Program-made: the position numbers and the translations under genes | Assembly (NCBI RefSeq): GCF_001854805.1 | Contig: NZ_MBLO01000204.1 | Span: 1-54,249, forward strand | Length of the DNA stretch: 54,249 nt | Source of the DNA: Pseudofrankia coriaricola | Lineage (GTDB): Bacteria > Actinomycetota > Actinomycetes > Frankiales > Frankiaceae | Reading direction: 5' to 3' | In this document: positions 43,649 to 54,249 of the stretch, piece by piece | How positions within the stretch are numbered: the first letter of the stretch is position 1 | Layout of the letters: every line of letters begins with the position of its first letter | The notes under the pieces: generated by a model | Database searches by the model: none | What the model was told of the DNA's origin: nothing | What the model saw: the letters and a program-made list of their open reading frames with translations, nothing else

Positions 43649-44512
43649 ATGACTCTTCCCAACGCTCACGCGAGGCAGCCCGACGTACCCGAGCCGCCCT
43701 CGCCCGCGGCGTTGCGCGGGCACCCGGCGTTCATGACCGAGCCGCCCTATGACGACGAGGCGCAAAGCGCCCGACACGACGAGGCGCGAAGCGTCCGGGA
43801 AAACGCGGCGCGAAACACCGGCGACGGCGACGGCGACGCCGCACGGGACACCCGGGACGAGAAGCCGCGAGGTGCCGGCGCGGACAAGCCGCGGTGCGCG
43901 GGTGATGGTGAGGCGCCGCGGGCCCATGCCGGCCGGCGCACCCTCCAGACCGGCGGGCGACGCGGCCCCGGCACCGCCGGCTCCTCCCACGGGCGAGGCG
44001 CGCGGCACGGCGCCGCCGCCCACCGTGGGCCCGGCGACGTCCGGCTTCCGCCGCCGCCGTCTCCGGCCGCCACGGGCTCCCGTGGTCATTCCCGAGCGAC
44101 GGACGACGTCTCGCTGCGCACCGTCTCCGGGCGGCCGAACGTGACGGCGCACCCGGCGGCGCGCCACGCGCCGCTCCGGATCCCGCCGCAGGTCCGTGAC
44201 AGCCGTTTTCTGGAAAGTCCAGCCCCGGCCGCGACCATCGTCGTCCGGGCGATCGTCGAGGTGCTCTCCGGCGTGCGGCCGGTCTCGCACCTGGCCGGCT
44301 GGGCTACCCCGCGGCTGCAGGCCGCGCTGGAGAAGCTCGGCGGCCGTTACCCGGGCCGCGGCTCCGTCCGCAGCATCCGGATCGGCGAGCCGCGGCCAGG
44401 CGTCGCCGAGATCGTGGCGGTCGTCAACCGCGGCGACCGGGTAGCCGCCCTCGCGCTGCGGATGGAGTCGGCGGGAGGCCGCTGGCAGGTGACCAGCCTC
44501 CAGATCGGCTGA
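43649..44512 (+). CDS. Rv3235-like (DUF6459) protein
   Basis: ATG 43649 gives a 287-residue protein. The first ~180 residues are disordered and charged (DEAQSARHDEARSV, GDGDGDAARDT). The C-terminal ~100 residues contain IVVRAIVEVLSGVRPVSHLAGWATPRLQAALEKLG and IRIGEPRPGVAEIVAVVNRGDRVAALALRMESAGGRWQVTSLQIG, the conserved core of the Rv3235 family located beside secA in actinobacteria. The function is unknown. The stop lies within the arm of a terminator. Confidence 0.85.
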   Translation: MTLPNAHARQPDVPEPPSPAALRGHPAFMTEPPYDDEAQSARHDEARSVRENAARNTGDGDGDAARDTRDEKPRGAGADKPRCAGDGEAPRAHAGRRTLQTGGRRGPGTAGSSHGRGARHGAAAHRGPGDVRLPPPPSPAATGSRGHSRATDDVSLRTVSGRPNVTAHPAARHAPLRIPPQVRDSRFLESPAPAATIVVRAIVEVLSGVRPVSHLAGWATPRLQAALEKLGGRYPGRGSVRSIRIGEPRPGVAEIVAVVNRGDRVAALALRMESAGGRWQVTSLQIG

Positions 44513-44543
44513 CCGCCCGCGGGGGGGCGGTCAGCCGATCTGG
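44500..44543. terminator. Strong bidirectional terminator, 19-bp perfect stem
   Basis: CCAGATCGGCTGACCGCCC (44500-44518) pairs perfectly with GGGCGGTCAGCCGATCTGG (44525-44543) over a 6-nt loop. The left arm includes the stop of the Rv3235-like gene; the secA stop is 14 bp beyond the right arm. There is no T-run, as usual in actinobacteria. Confidence 0.8.
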
Positions 44544-44556
44544 GCGAGACGGCCCG

Positions 44557-47547
<2,991 letters not shown>

Positions 47548-47850
47548 GGGCGAGGCTCCTCCGGCTGGCATGTCGACGAGCGGGCCGACACCACGATGCT
47601 AGCCCTTCCCGGCCGTCCGATCGGAACCCACGACGCGCCAAGGCCGGGTCATCCGCGCGTGTGTGACAGGACACCGGGGCACGCCGACTGCCGGATGCCT
47701 TCGCCCGCCCCCGCCGCTCGCCGGTCAGAACGCGAACAAGACTGGTCTCGGTTCGGGTCCCGGTTCGGCGCTAATGCGATGGCCAGGCTCGCCGCCCCGC
47801 CCCGCCCCACACTCGCGCCGCAGCCGAGTACATGTCCGGAGGAATACGCC

Positions 47851-48417
47851 ATGTCCACACTCGAGCCGGTCGAGATCACCGCGGGCTCGCTGCACCTGCG
47901 CCCGTGGCGGCCGGGCGACGCCGACGCCGTGTTCGCCGTCTGCCAGGACCCGGAGATCCAGCGCTGGACGACGATCCCGTCGCCGTACCACCGCGACGAC
48001 GCGACCGGCTTCGTCGACGGCAGGTCCCCGGCGAACTGGGCCACCGGCACGGCGGCCCAGTTCGCCGTGGTCGACGCGACCAGCGGGGAGCTGCTCGCCT
48101 CCGTCGGGCTGCAGGACCTGCGCGACCCGGCCGGGCACCCGGGGGTGGCGCCGGGCGGCGACGGCGAGGTCGGCTACTGGTGCGCCGCCACCGCTCGCGG
48201 GCGCGGGGTCGTGACCAGCGCGGTCGAGGTGCTCTGCCGCTGGGGGTTCGGGCCGCTGGAGCTGGCCAGAATCCGTTGGATCGCGCTGACGGGCAACGAG
48301 GCGTCCCGGCGCGTGGCGGTCAAGGCCGGATTCGCCATCGACCCGGCCCCCCGGTCGCTCCCGCACCCCCGCGACGGCGTCATCGCCAACTTCTGGACGG
48401 GCGTCCTACTGCCCTGA
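47851..48417 (+). CDS. GNAT acetyltransferase (RimJ-like)
   Basis: ATG 47851 (CCGGAGGAATACGCC ahead) gives 188 residues. It has the GNAT layout: LHLRPWRPGDADAVFAVCQDPEIQRWT, the acetyl-CoA loop GEVGYWCAATARGRGVVTSAVEVLCRWGFGPLELARIRWIA and the NEASRRVAVKAGF motif. RimJ/RimL-type N-acetyltransferases share these motifs; the target is unknown. The last 37 codons and stop are duplicated downstream. Confidence 0.88.
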   Translation: MSTLEPVEITAGSLHLRPWRPGDADAVFAVCQDPEIQRWTTIPSPYHRDDATGFVDGRSPANWATGTAAQFAVVDATSGELLASVGLQDLRDPAGHPGVAPGGDGEVGYWCAATARGRGVVTSAVEVLCRWGFGPLELARIRWIALTGNEASRRVAVKAGFAIDPAPRSLPHPRDGVIANFWTGVLLP

Positions 48418-48540
48418 CAACGAAGCGCCCCGACACGTGGCGGTCAAGGCGGGATTTACCGTCGGCCCCGCGCCCCTGCCCCTCCCGCAGCGCCGCAGCG
48501 GTGGTAGGGCCGACCACTGGACCGGCATCCTGCCGCCCTG
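48416..48540 (+). pseudogene. Tandem-duplicated 3' end of the GNAT gene
   Basis: Bases 48292-48415 recur 124 bp downstream with no gaps and about 70% identity by eye. In another frame the second unit encodes DNEAPRHVAVKAGFTVGPAP, matching NEASRRVAVKAGF of the intact gene, and ends WTGILPP. A third unit begins at 48540 with GACAACGAAGCG and stops. It looks like the tail of an old second GNAT gene whose 5' part was lost. Confidence 0.7.
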
Positions 48541-48563
48541 ACAACGAAGCGCAACCACCAGCG

Positions 48564-48653
48564 GTGACGGCGCATCGGCGCTGCGTCAGCTCAGCCAAGT
48601 CGCCGGCCCGGAACCAGGCCGACCACCGCCATACGCTAGGGCCCGGAACCACG
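48564..48653 (+). repeat. Copy C of the 90-bp dispersed repeat
   Basis: This copy is inverted relative to A and B. Its reverse complement starts CGTGGTTCCGGGCCC and ends ATGCGCCGTCAC, with 70 of 90 bases matching copy A by my count, no gaps. The plus-strand frame reads VTAHRRCVSSAKSPARNQAD. It lies directly after the duplicated GNAT tail. Confidence 0.8.
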
Positions 48654-48723
48654 TGGGGAGGGCGCCCAGCGCCCGACGGCGCCGCCCGGTTGCGGGCGCG
48701 AAGCATCCGGCAACGGGAGCGCC

Positions 48724-49437
48724 TTAGGTGATCTCGAGGAGCTTCTCGCGGACGGCGTAGACGACGGCCTCCATCCGTGAGTGCAGCTGGAGCTTCTCCA
48801 GGATGTTGCGGATGTGGTTCTTGACCGTGTTCTCGCTGATGAAGAGCTGCTTGGCGATGTCGCGGTTGTTCATACCCTTCGCGACGAGCCGGAGCACCTC
48901 CATCTCCCGGTCGGTCAGGCGAGGGGTGGGCAGCTGCGGCCGGTCATCCTTGTTCTTGATCATCGAGGCGAACTCGCTGAGCAGCTTCGAGGCCATCGAC
49001 GGGCTGATCAGGCTCTGCCCGTTGTACACGGCGCGGATGTCGGCCGCGACCTCGTCGATCGAGATCTCCTTGAGCAGGTAGCCCATCGCGCCGGCCTTGA
49101 TGGCGTCGTAGAGGTCGGCCTCCTCGTCGCTGATCGTCAGCATGACGATTTTCGCGCTGGGCACCGCCTGCTTGATGACGCTGGTCGCGTCGATGCCCCC
49201 TCGACGCGGCATCCGTACATCCATCAGGACGATGTCCGGAGCCATCTCGCTGGCCATCGTCACCGCCTCGGTGCCGTCGGCGGCCTCGCCGACGACCTCG
49301 ATATCCGGCTCCTGCGCGAGCACCATCTCCAGCCCGCGGCGAAACAGCGCATGATCGTCGACGATCAGCACCCGGATGGGGTTCTCCTCCGATGGCGCCC
49401 GCGGCGTCTCGGGCGAGCGCTGCTCGTCCACCGTCAT
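48724..49437 (-). CDS. NarL/LuxR-type response regulator
   Basis: The 237-residue protein has an N-terminal tail, a receiver domain (IRVLIVDDHALFRRGLEM, with the phospho-acceptor Asp in DIVLMDVRMPRRGG, and Thr in VMLTISD, Lys in GYLLKE) and a LuxR HTH (RLTDREMEVLRLVAKGMNNRDIAKQLFISENTVKNHIRNILEKLQLHSR). A matching histidine kinase is not in the window. Position next to secA and hpf matches the SCO3008-type regulator of Streptomyces. Confidence 0.93.
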   Translation of the reverse strand: MTVDEQRSPETPRAPSEENPIRVLIVDDHALFRRGLEMVLAQEPDIEVVGEAADGTEAVTMASEMAPDIVLMDVRMPRRGGIDATSVIKQAVPSAKIVMLTISDEEADLYDAIKAGAMGYLLKEISIDEVAADIRAVYNGQSLISPSMASKLLSEFASMIKNKDDRPQLPTPRLTDREMEVLRLVAKGMNNRDIAKQLFISENTVKNHIRNILEKLQLHSRMEAVVYAVREKLLEIT

Positions 49438-49890
49438 CTGGCCTCCCTAAACCGCTGCCCCGGCATCACGGGCGGCGGCGCGGCCGGACCCGAACGCGGA
49501 CGCTGCCCACGCACCAGTCCGACGGCCAGACCGGGCCGAACCCTCCCGTCGGCCCGTGGCGCCCGCCACCCGATGCCGATGATCCCACGTCGGCGGGGCT
49601 TTCCCCCACCGATCCACCTTCCCCACCGATCAGCCAACACCGGACAAGGCACCAATTTCCAAGTTCGGCCACGTCCGAGGCCTGTATGGGGATCGACAGA
49701 GAACGCTGTGATACGCGGTGGTCACCGGATTGGCGGGACTCCTGAGACCGGTGGGATCTCCGTCTTTACGGACAGCCGTGAGGCAGCGGGGCCCTGACTT
49801 CGGGCGGACGTGCAAGCGCGCCCGTCGGCGGGAAGCCGGACACGAGCCGGCCCCCTGGGCAGCCCCGACCGGGCTCTCCAGAGGGCCGGC
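49438..49890. other. Intergenic stretch, no gene seen
   Basis: About 450 bp upstream of the response regulator and past hpf have no convincing frame. It should contain the response-regulator promoter. Confidence 0.4.
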
Positions 49891-49919
49891 GCGGCGGGCC
49901 GGCCAGGCCGGCCCGCCGC
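49891..49919 (-). terminator. Terminator of hpf
   Basis: GCGGCGGGCCGGCC (49891-49904) mirrors GGCCGGCCCGCCGC (49906-49919) around one A, a perfect 14-bp palindrome starting 20 nt after the hpf stop. The tip must open, leaving about 12 bp of stem. There is no T-run. Confidence 0.7.
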
Positions 49920-49938
49920 GGGCGTTCCGTGGGACCTC

Positions 49939-50820
49939 CTACGACGTCGTTCCCATGGGCTCACGCTCCTCGTCCGAGGCCGCCGCCGGGTCCTCCGGGC
50001 CGATCAGGTGGATGACGCCGTAGTCGTAGCCTCGCCGGCGGTACACGACACTCGCCTGCCCGGTCACCTGGTCCTGGAAGAGGTAGAAGTCGTGACCGAC
50101 GAGCTCCATGTTCGACAGCGCGTCGTCCAGCGTCATCGGCGCCGCCCGGTGCGTCTTGGTACGCACGATCATGGGCGAGCGGTCCGGCTGCTCGTAACGG
50201 TCCACGTCGATGCCCTCCAACTCGCGCTCGAACTCGCGCTCGCCGCCGGCGGGCCGGGCGCCGTTCGAGGCACCCGGGGATCGCTGGCCGGTGCCAGCCG
50301 TGCCGCGCCTGCCCACGGCGGCCGCGACGTCGGCCGGGGTGACCACGCCACCGCCGGAAGGTGCCGGTGCGCCCGTCGTCGCCGAGCCCTGCCCGGGCAG
50401 GGCGGACGCCGCCCGGCGCTCGTTCTGCTCCGACGCGGCGGGGCCACGGTCCCCGCGGCCAGTCAGCGGCGGCCCGACATAGGCGCGCCCGTGGCCCTGA
50501 CCGTGGTTACCGTGCTGGTGGTCGGCGCGGCGCTCGGCCGCCCGGCGCAGCCGTTCGGCGAGCTTGTTCGTCGCCCCGTCCAGCGCGGAGTAGGGGTCGG
50601 CGGCGGCGGCCTCGGCGCGGATCACCGGACCACGGCTGTAAAGAGTGAGCTCGACCCGCTCGCGGACGTCCGACATGCGGGGGTTGCGCTCCCTGGACAG
50701 CTCGACGTCGACCCGGATGACCTTGCCGTCGTACCGTTCGAGCTTCGCGAGCTTGCTCTGGACGTGCGTACGGAACCGTTCTGGAACCGCCGTGTGCCGG
50801 CCCTTGACCACGATGTCCAC
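49939..50820 (-). CDS. hpf: Long-form hibernation promoting factor
   Basis: GTG 50820 (GGGAGGTG ahead) gives 293 residues. The N-terminal S30AE domain (VDIVVKGRHTAVPERFRTHVQSKLAKLERYDGK, then ADPYSALDGATNKLAERLRR) spans about 1-105. A ~115-residue Gly/Ala/Pro linker follows. The C-terminal dimerisation domain (PMTLDDALSNMELVGHDFYLFQDQVTGQASVVYRRRGYDYGVIHL) ends it. Long HPF joins two 70S ribosomes to a 100S form and blocks translation in stationary phase. The Rv3241c position is the same beside secA1. Confidence 0.95.
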   Translation of the reverse strand: MDIVVKGRHTAVPERFRTHVQSKLAKLERYDGKVIRVDVELSRERNPRMSDVRERVELTLYSRGPVIRAEAAAADPYSALDGATNKLAERLRRAAERRADHQHGNHGQGHGRAYVGPPLTGRGDRGPAASEQNERRAASALPGQGSATTGAPAPSGGGVVTPADVAAAVGRRGTAGTGQRSPGASNGARPAGGEREFERELEGIDVDRYEQPDRSPMIVRTKTHRAAPMTLDDALSNMELVGHDFYLFQDQVTGQASVVYRRRGYDYGVIHLIGPEDPAAASDEEREPMGTTS

Positions 50821-51131
50821 GCGATCCACCTCCCGTTCGCCGGCCGGGTGTCCCGTCCGCGGTGCGGCGGCTTAGCTCCGCATCCGGGACGGAGCCCGGC
50901 GCTCCGGTGCTGGCACGGGCCCGAGCGGGCCCGACCGAACCGGGTCTCGTCGTCGTACTGGCTGTCCCCCATCTCAGGAAAAACGCGCGCCTGTCGCCGC
51001 TGTGCGGTCTCGATCGGTCCTGCCTGTCGGTCCGCTCCTCTCGTCTCGCCTGGTGTGGCGGATGTCGGCGCCCGCCTACCGGAGCGCGGGTGGTCGGACG
51101 ACCCGCCCGTTCACCGGTAGGCCATCTAGTT
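50821..51131. other. Intergenic stretch, no gene seen
   Basis: No convincing frame was seen between hpf and comF. It should hold the hpf promoter. Confidence 0.4.
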
Positions 51132-52118
51132 TCACCCATCCGGTACCCGCGTGGTGGGCAATCGGACACGTGGGCGTGCCGGAGTGCCGCCGGCCGCCGC
51201 GATGACGGCCGTGGCCAGCACCGGCACCCCGGCCTGGCGAAGCGCCCGTACCGCCTCGGCGAGCGTGGCGCCGGTGGTCGCCACGTCGTCCACCACCACG
51301 ACGTCGACCCTGTCGGTCGGAACTCGGCCCGGCCGGCCGCCGGCCGGGCCGGGCTGGCCTCCGCCCGCGCGCAGGCCACCGTCTGGCCCGCCGGCCCGGG
51401 ACGGCCCGTCGGCGGGCCCGGTCCGAACGGGCCAGACAGGGCCGCGTCCCTCCTGACCGGCGGGACCGGCCTCCCGGCAGGCCGCCGCCACCCGGGCCGC
51501 CACCGCCGGCCGCGCCGCGAACGCCCCGGCGACGTTCGCGGCCCGCGCGCGGGCCCCGAGCCCGGCCTGGTCGGCCGTCCGGCGGACCGGGCGCAACAGC
51601 GGCGCGACCCACGTCGGCATGCCGGCGCGGGTCGTCACCCGGGCGGCGGCCGCCGCCACCCTGGCGACATGGTCGAACCCTCGCTGGCGCAGCGCCGCCC
51701 CGCTTGCCGGCACCGGTACGAGCAGGACCACTCCGGTGCCCGGCCCGACAGGCGGGCGCGTGACGGCGAGGGCCGCGCTGACCGCGGAGGCCAGCGCACC
51801 GCCGAGCGGGCCGGTGAGATCCAGGCGGCCACGCTCCTTGTACGCGATCACCAGCGAGCCGGCCGGGCCGGCGTAGCGGGCGGCCGCGACGCATGGCGGC
51901 GGGCCTCGCCGCCCCGGGGTGGCCGCACTGCCCGGGGCGGCGAGAATCGGGGGACCGGCCAGCACCGCGGCGCAGGCCGCGCACACCGCGGCGCCGGCGC
52001 GCCCGCAGCCGGCGCAGGCCCGCGGCAGCACCAGGTCGGCCAGGGTGCCGAGCGCCGAGCGCGCCGGCCCACGAGCGGTCTGGTGCACCCACGCGCCGCG
52101 GCGCCGTGATCCGGTCAC
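51132..52118 (-). CDS. ComF/ComFC-family phosphoribosyltransferase-like protein
   Basis: The GTG at 52118 gives 328 residues; the frame extends to 52343 without support. A zinc finger-like ACAGCGRAGAAVCAACAA precedes VLLVPVPASGAALRQRGFDH and ADQAGLGARARAANVAGAF. The PRPP loop VDVVVVDDVATTGATLAEA is intact. A ~60-residue Gly/Pro/Arg linker (PAGQEGRG, GPDGGLRAGG) separates the last two motifs. ComFC proteins aid DNA uptake or have other PRT-type roles in actinobacteria. Location beside hpf matches Rv3242c. Confidence 0.85.
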   Translation of the reverse strand: MTGSRRRGAWVHQTARGPARSALGTLADLVLPRACAGCGRAGAAVCAACAAVLAGPPILAAPGSAATPGRRGPPPCVAAARYAGPAGSLVIAYKERGRLDLTGPLGGALASAVSAALAVTRPPVGPGTGVVLLVPVPASGAALRQRGFDHVARVAAAAARVTTRAGMPTWVAPLLRPVRRTADQAGLGARARAANVAGAFAARPAVAARVAAACREAGPAGQEGRGPVWPVRTGPADGPSRAGGPDGGLRAGGGQPGPAGGRPGRVPTDRVDVVVVDDVATTGATLAEAVRALRQAGVPVLATAVIAAAGGTPARPRVRLPTTRVPDG

Positions 52119-52320
52119 CCGCGCAGCATCGGCCAGCGCCCTCGCCCGCGCCAGCCCCGGCGTCCGCCCTGTGGACAACCCACGCCGGCGGGCTGTCTCC
52201 GGCCCGGCCTCCCGGGATGAGCACGGAGTGTCCGCGGCGTCGGCCGCCCGACGGCGCCGGTACCGCTCCGGCCCGGCTCTGAAAGGATGAGCCCGATCAT
52301 TCGGGACGACGGGAGCGCGC

Positions 52321-53643
52321 ATGGCCGTAGGTGGGCCGGTCACTGGCCCGTATCCGCCGCCGCCCCCATACGGTCCCGGCCAGCCCCCGCCGCCCCCCTA
52401 CGGCCCTGGCCAGCCCCCGCCGGGCCCATGGGGACCCGGTCAGTGGGGGCCCGCCGTGCCGGCGGGGCCGGCGGGCCCGGCACCGGGAGCGGCGGGATGG
52501 AGCCCGGTACCCGCGCCGAGCCCGGGCGGGCAGGGACAGCACGCTCCCGGGGCCTCGACGGCTGGCTGGTCGGCTCCGGGTTCCGAGCTCGCCGGTGGTG
52601 GCGGCGCGGGCGGCGGCGCCCGCCGCGGCGCCTTCCGCCGGCCGGCGGGGCGACCGGTCGGCGCCGCGACGAGCGTGGTGCCGTTGCGGCCGCTGAGCGT
52701 CAGCGAGATCCTTGACGGCGCGTTCGTCACGATGCGGACGAACCCGGGCGCGACGCTCGGGCTCACCCTCGTAACCGGAGCCGTGTTCGAGACCGTGGGC
52801 GCGATCGTGACGCTCGCCGCCCAGGACGCGTCGTTCGCCTTCTACACGCTGCTGCAGGTCGTGCTGCGCGGGCTCGACTTCATGCTGGTGATCCTGCTGG
52901 CCGGAGTGCTCGCGGTCGTCGTCGCCGAGGCGAGCCTCGGCCCGGGGCCCGCCGGCAGGTCCCGGATCGGCCTCGGGGCGGCGGTCCGCCGGGTCGCGCC
53001 CCGGTTGCCGGGGCTGGTGAGGCTGGCCCTGCTGCTCACGTTGCTGATGGTCCTCGGCCTGGTCACGCTCGGCGCGGTGTCGATCTGGCTGGGGGTGCTG
53101 TTCTGCTTCGCCACCCCGGTGTACGCGTTGGAGGGCGGGACGGTCACGGGCGCACTGCGCCGGTCGCGTTACCTGATCCGGGGCGCCTGGTGGCGAACGT
53201 TCGGCATCCTGCTACTCGCTGGGGTAATCGCCGGAACGCTGGTACTCGTCGTGAGCGTGCCGGTCGCCCTGTTCACGGCGCCCGCATCGTCGTCGCTCAC
53301 CGAGTCGTCCGGGAATCCAAGCACCACCGGCCTCGTCGTCCAGGCCCTGGGGAGCCTTCTGATCGTCACGATCGTCACCCCGGTGCTCGCCGGCGTCATC
53401 GCGATCCTCTACATCGACCGGCGGATCCGCAGGGAGGCCCTCGACGTCACCCTCGCGCGGGCGGCGGCCACCGGCGCCACTGACGCCGTCGCCGCGGCGG
53501 CCGCCCCGCCGGCCGCCGGCTTCCCCACGGCTGGCTTCCCTGCCGCGGGCATCCCGGTTCCTGGTTTTCCGGCGGCCGGTGCCCGCCCGCCGGCGCCGCC
53601 GCCGGGCCAGAGCGGATGGCCGCACCAGGGCGGGTGGTCCTGA
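52321..53643 (+). CDS. Pro/Gly-rich multi-pass membrane protein
   Basis: ATG 52321 gives 440 residues. Residues 1-115 are PPPPYGPGQ repeats and Gly/Ala-rich disorder. LRPLSVSEILDGAFVTMRTNPGATLGLTLV opens the membrane domain, followed by about six TMs including FMLVILLAGVLAVVVAEAS and GILLLAGVIAGTLVLVVSV. The PVYALEGGTVTGALRRSRYLIRGAWWRTFGILL block is conserved in actinobacterial homologues near mtrAB. The Rv-type glycerophosphodiester membrane domain is an alternative name. Its stop overlaps the next start. Confidence 0.8.
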   Translation: MAVGGPVTGPYPPPPPYGPGQPPPPPYGPGQPPPGPWGPGQWGPAVPAGPAGPAPGAAGWSPVPAPSPGGQGQHAPGASTAGWSAPGSELAGGGGAGGGARRGAFRRPAGRPVGAATSVVPLRPLSVSEILDGAFVTMRTNPGATLGLTLVTGAVFETVGAIVTLAAQDASFAFYTLLQVVLRGLDFMLVILLAGVLAVVVAEASLGPGPAGRSRIGLGAAVRRVAPRLPGLVRLALLLTLLMVLGLVTLGAVSIWLGVLFCFATPVYALEGGTVTGALRRSRYLIRGAWWRTFGILLLAGVIAGTLVLVVSVPVALFTAPASSSLTESSGNPSTTGLVVQALGSLLIVTIVTPVLAGVIAILYIDRRIRREALDVTLARAAATGATDAVAAAAAPPAAGFPTAGFPAAGIPVPGFPAAGARPPAPPPGQSGWPHQGGWS

Positions 53644-54249
53644 TGGCGACGCTCGGCGGCGCGGTCACCCGCGAGGGCGCCCAGGACGAGGCACGCCGGG
53701 AGCTCTCACGCGACATCTACGGCCGTCAGGACGGGCGCCACTCGCCGGGCTGGCTACACCGGGCCGTCGACTGGATCAACCACAAGTTGAGCCAGCTCTT
53801 CGACTGGCTCGACCCCAACGTCCACCAGCCTGGTGGGAACTACACCGGGCTCGGCATCCTCGCCGTGCTGCTGGTGCTGGTCGCGCTGGCGATGGTGCTG
53901 CGGCTGTGGCTCGGCCCGGTCCGCCGCTCGGCCAGGGACCGCTCGCAGGAGACCGACCTCGCGAGCGCCCTGTCCGCACGGGCGCTTCGCGCCGAGGCGG
54001 AGGGGCACGCGGCTGCCGGCCGCCACGCCGAGGCGGTGCGCTCCCGGCTGCGCGCCGTGGTGCGGATGCTGGAGGAGAAGGGTGTCCTCGACCCGAGGGC
54101 AAGTCGCACCGCCGGCGAGCTGGTCATGGAGATGACGGCGGTCACGACGACCGGCATCGGCGAGCTGCGCGTCGCGGTGGCCGTGTTCAGCGATATCTGG
54201 TACGGCGGCCGTCCGGCCGGCCCCGAGTCGTACCAGGCGGTCGTGCGGG
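53643..54249 (+). CDS. DUF4129-containing protein, truncated by window edge
   Basis: ATG 53643 overlaps the preceding TGA (TGATG). The open frame continues past the right edge. It has EGAQDEARRELSRDIYG, a membrane segment (YTGLGILAVLLVLVALAMVLRLWL) and then the DUF4129 core (RALRAEAEGHAAAGRHAEAVRSRLRAVVRMLEEKGVLDPRASRTAGEL). DUF4129 follows transglutaminase-type proteins in many genomes. The coupling suggests a joint membrane function with the upstream protein. Confidence 0.8.
   Translation, partial: MATLGGAVTREGAQDEARRELSRDIYGRQDGRHSPGWLHRAVDWINHKLSQLFDWLDPNVHQPGGNYTGLGILAVLLVLVALAMVLRLWLGPVRRSARDRSQETDLASALSARALRAEAEGHAAAGRHAEAVRSRLRAVVRMLEEKGVLDPRASRTAGELVMEMTAVTTTGIGELRVAVAVFSDIWYGGRPAGPESYQAVVR

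Overview
The window is very GC-rich and has actinomycete gene content: BldD, a long-form HPF next to SecA and ComF, the prfB/ftsE/ftsX/smpB/ssrA neighbourhood, a tad pilus locus, an RppA-type polyketide synthase and an Rv3235-like protein. Third codon positions are almost all G or C. A filamentous actinobacterium, most likely Frankia or a close relative, is the best inference. I could not run a database search.

Layout. 1-4.7 kb: a truncated repeat-rich secreted protein, a cold-shock-like protein, decayed fragments (NUDIX-like, TrmO-like) and small membrane proteins. 4.7-16 kb: the conserved block ssrA, DUF1275, a VOC protein, a THUMP-like methyltransferase, smpB, ftsX-ftsE, a sugar-dehydrogenase-like lipoprotein, cobA and prfB. 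16-24.3 kb: an accessory zone with a TPR-like protein, a TadG-like protein, a type III PKS plus P450 operon (tetrahydroxynaphthalene/flaviolin chemistry), a broken hicA with intact hicB, and a truncated TIR gene. 24.3-29.5 kb: a tad operon (tadA, tadB, tadC, a small Flp-like protein and two TadE-like pseudopilins). 30-34.9 kb: a two-PAS protein, a coiled-coil/HhH membrane protein and a DUF6912 protein. 35.3-39.6 kb: bldD, a patatin-like lipase, and the cpaB and cpaE/tadZ parts of the Tad system. 40.3-54.2 kb: an excisionase-like HTH protein, a LysM protein, an Rv3235-like protein, secA, a GNAT, a LuxR-type response regulator, hpf, comF, a large membrane protein and a truncated DUF4129 gene.

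How the genes fit together. ssrA and smpB form the trans-translation pair, with prfB close by. ftsEX regulates cell-wall hydrolysis at division. tadA/B/C, flp and tadE/F, with the distant cpaB/cpaE pair and the TadG-like protein, could build one Flp/Tad-type secretion or pilus machine. The PKS and P450 are translationally coupled. The secA-hpf-comF order matches the actinobacterial secA1/mtrAB neighbourhood.

Beyond ordinary genes the window has several repeat types: a three-copy ungapped 90-bp dispersed repeat, a dispersed GCCGATCCGGCAGGGACCC-type element, in-frame tandem repeats in several proteins, many perfect inverted repeats between or at the ends of genes, and a hairpin that buries a perfect Shine-Dalgarno sequence. 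I see no CRISPR array, no complete insertion sequence and no clearly new defence system. The conflict-type genes here (hicA, TIR, possibly Uma2) look decayed.
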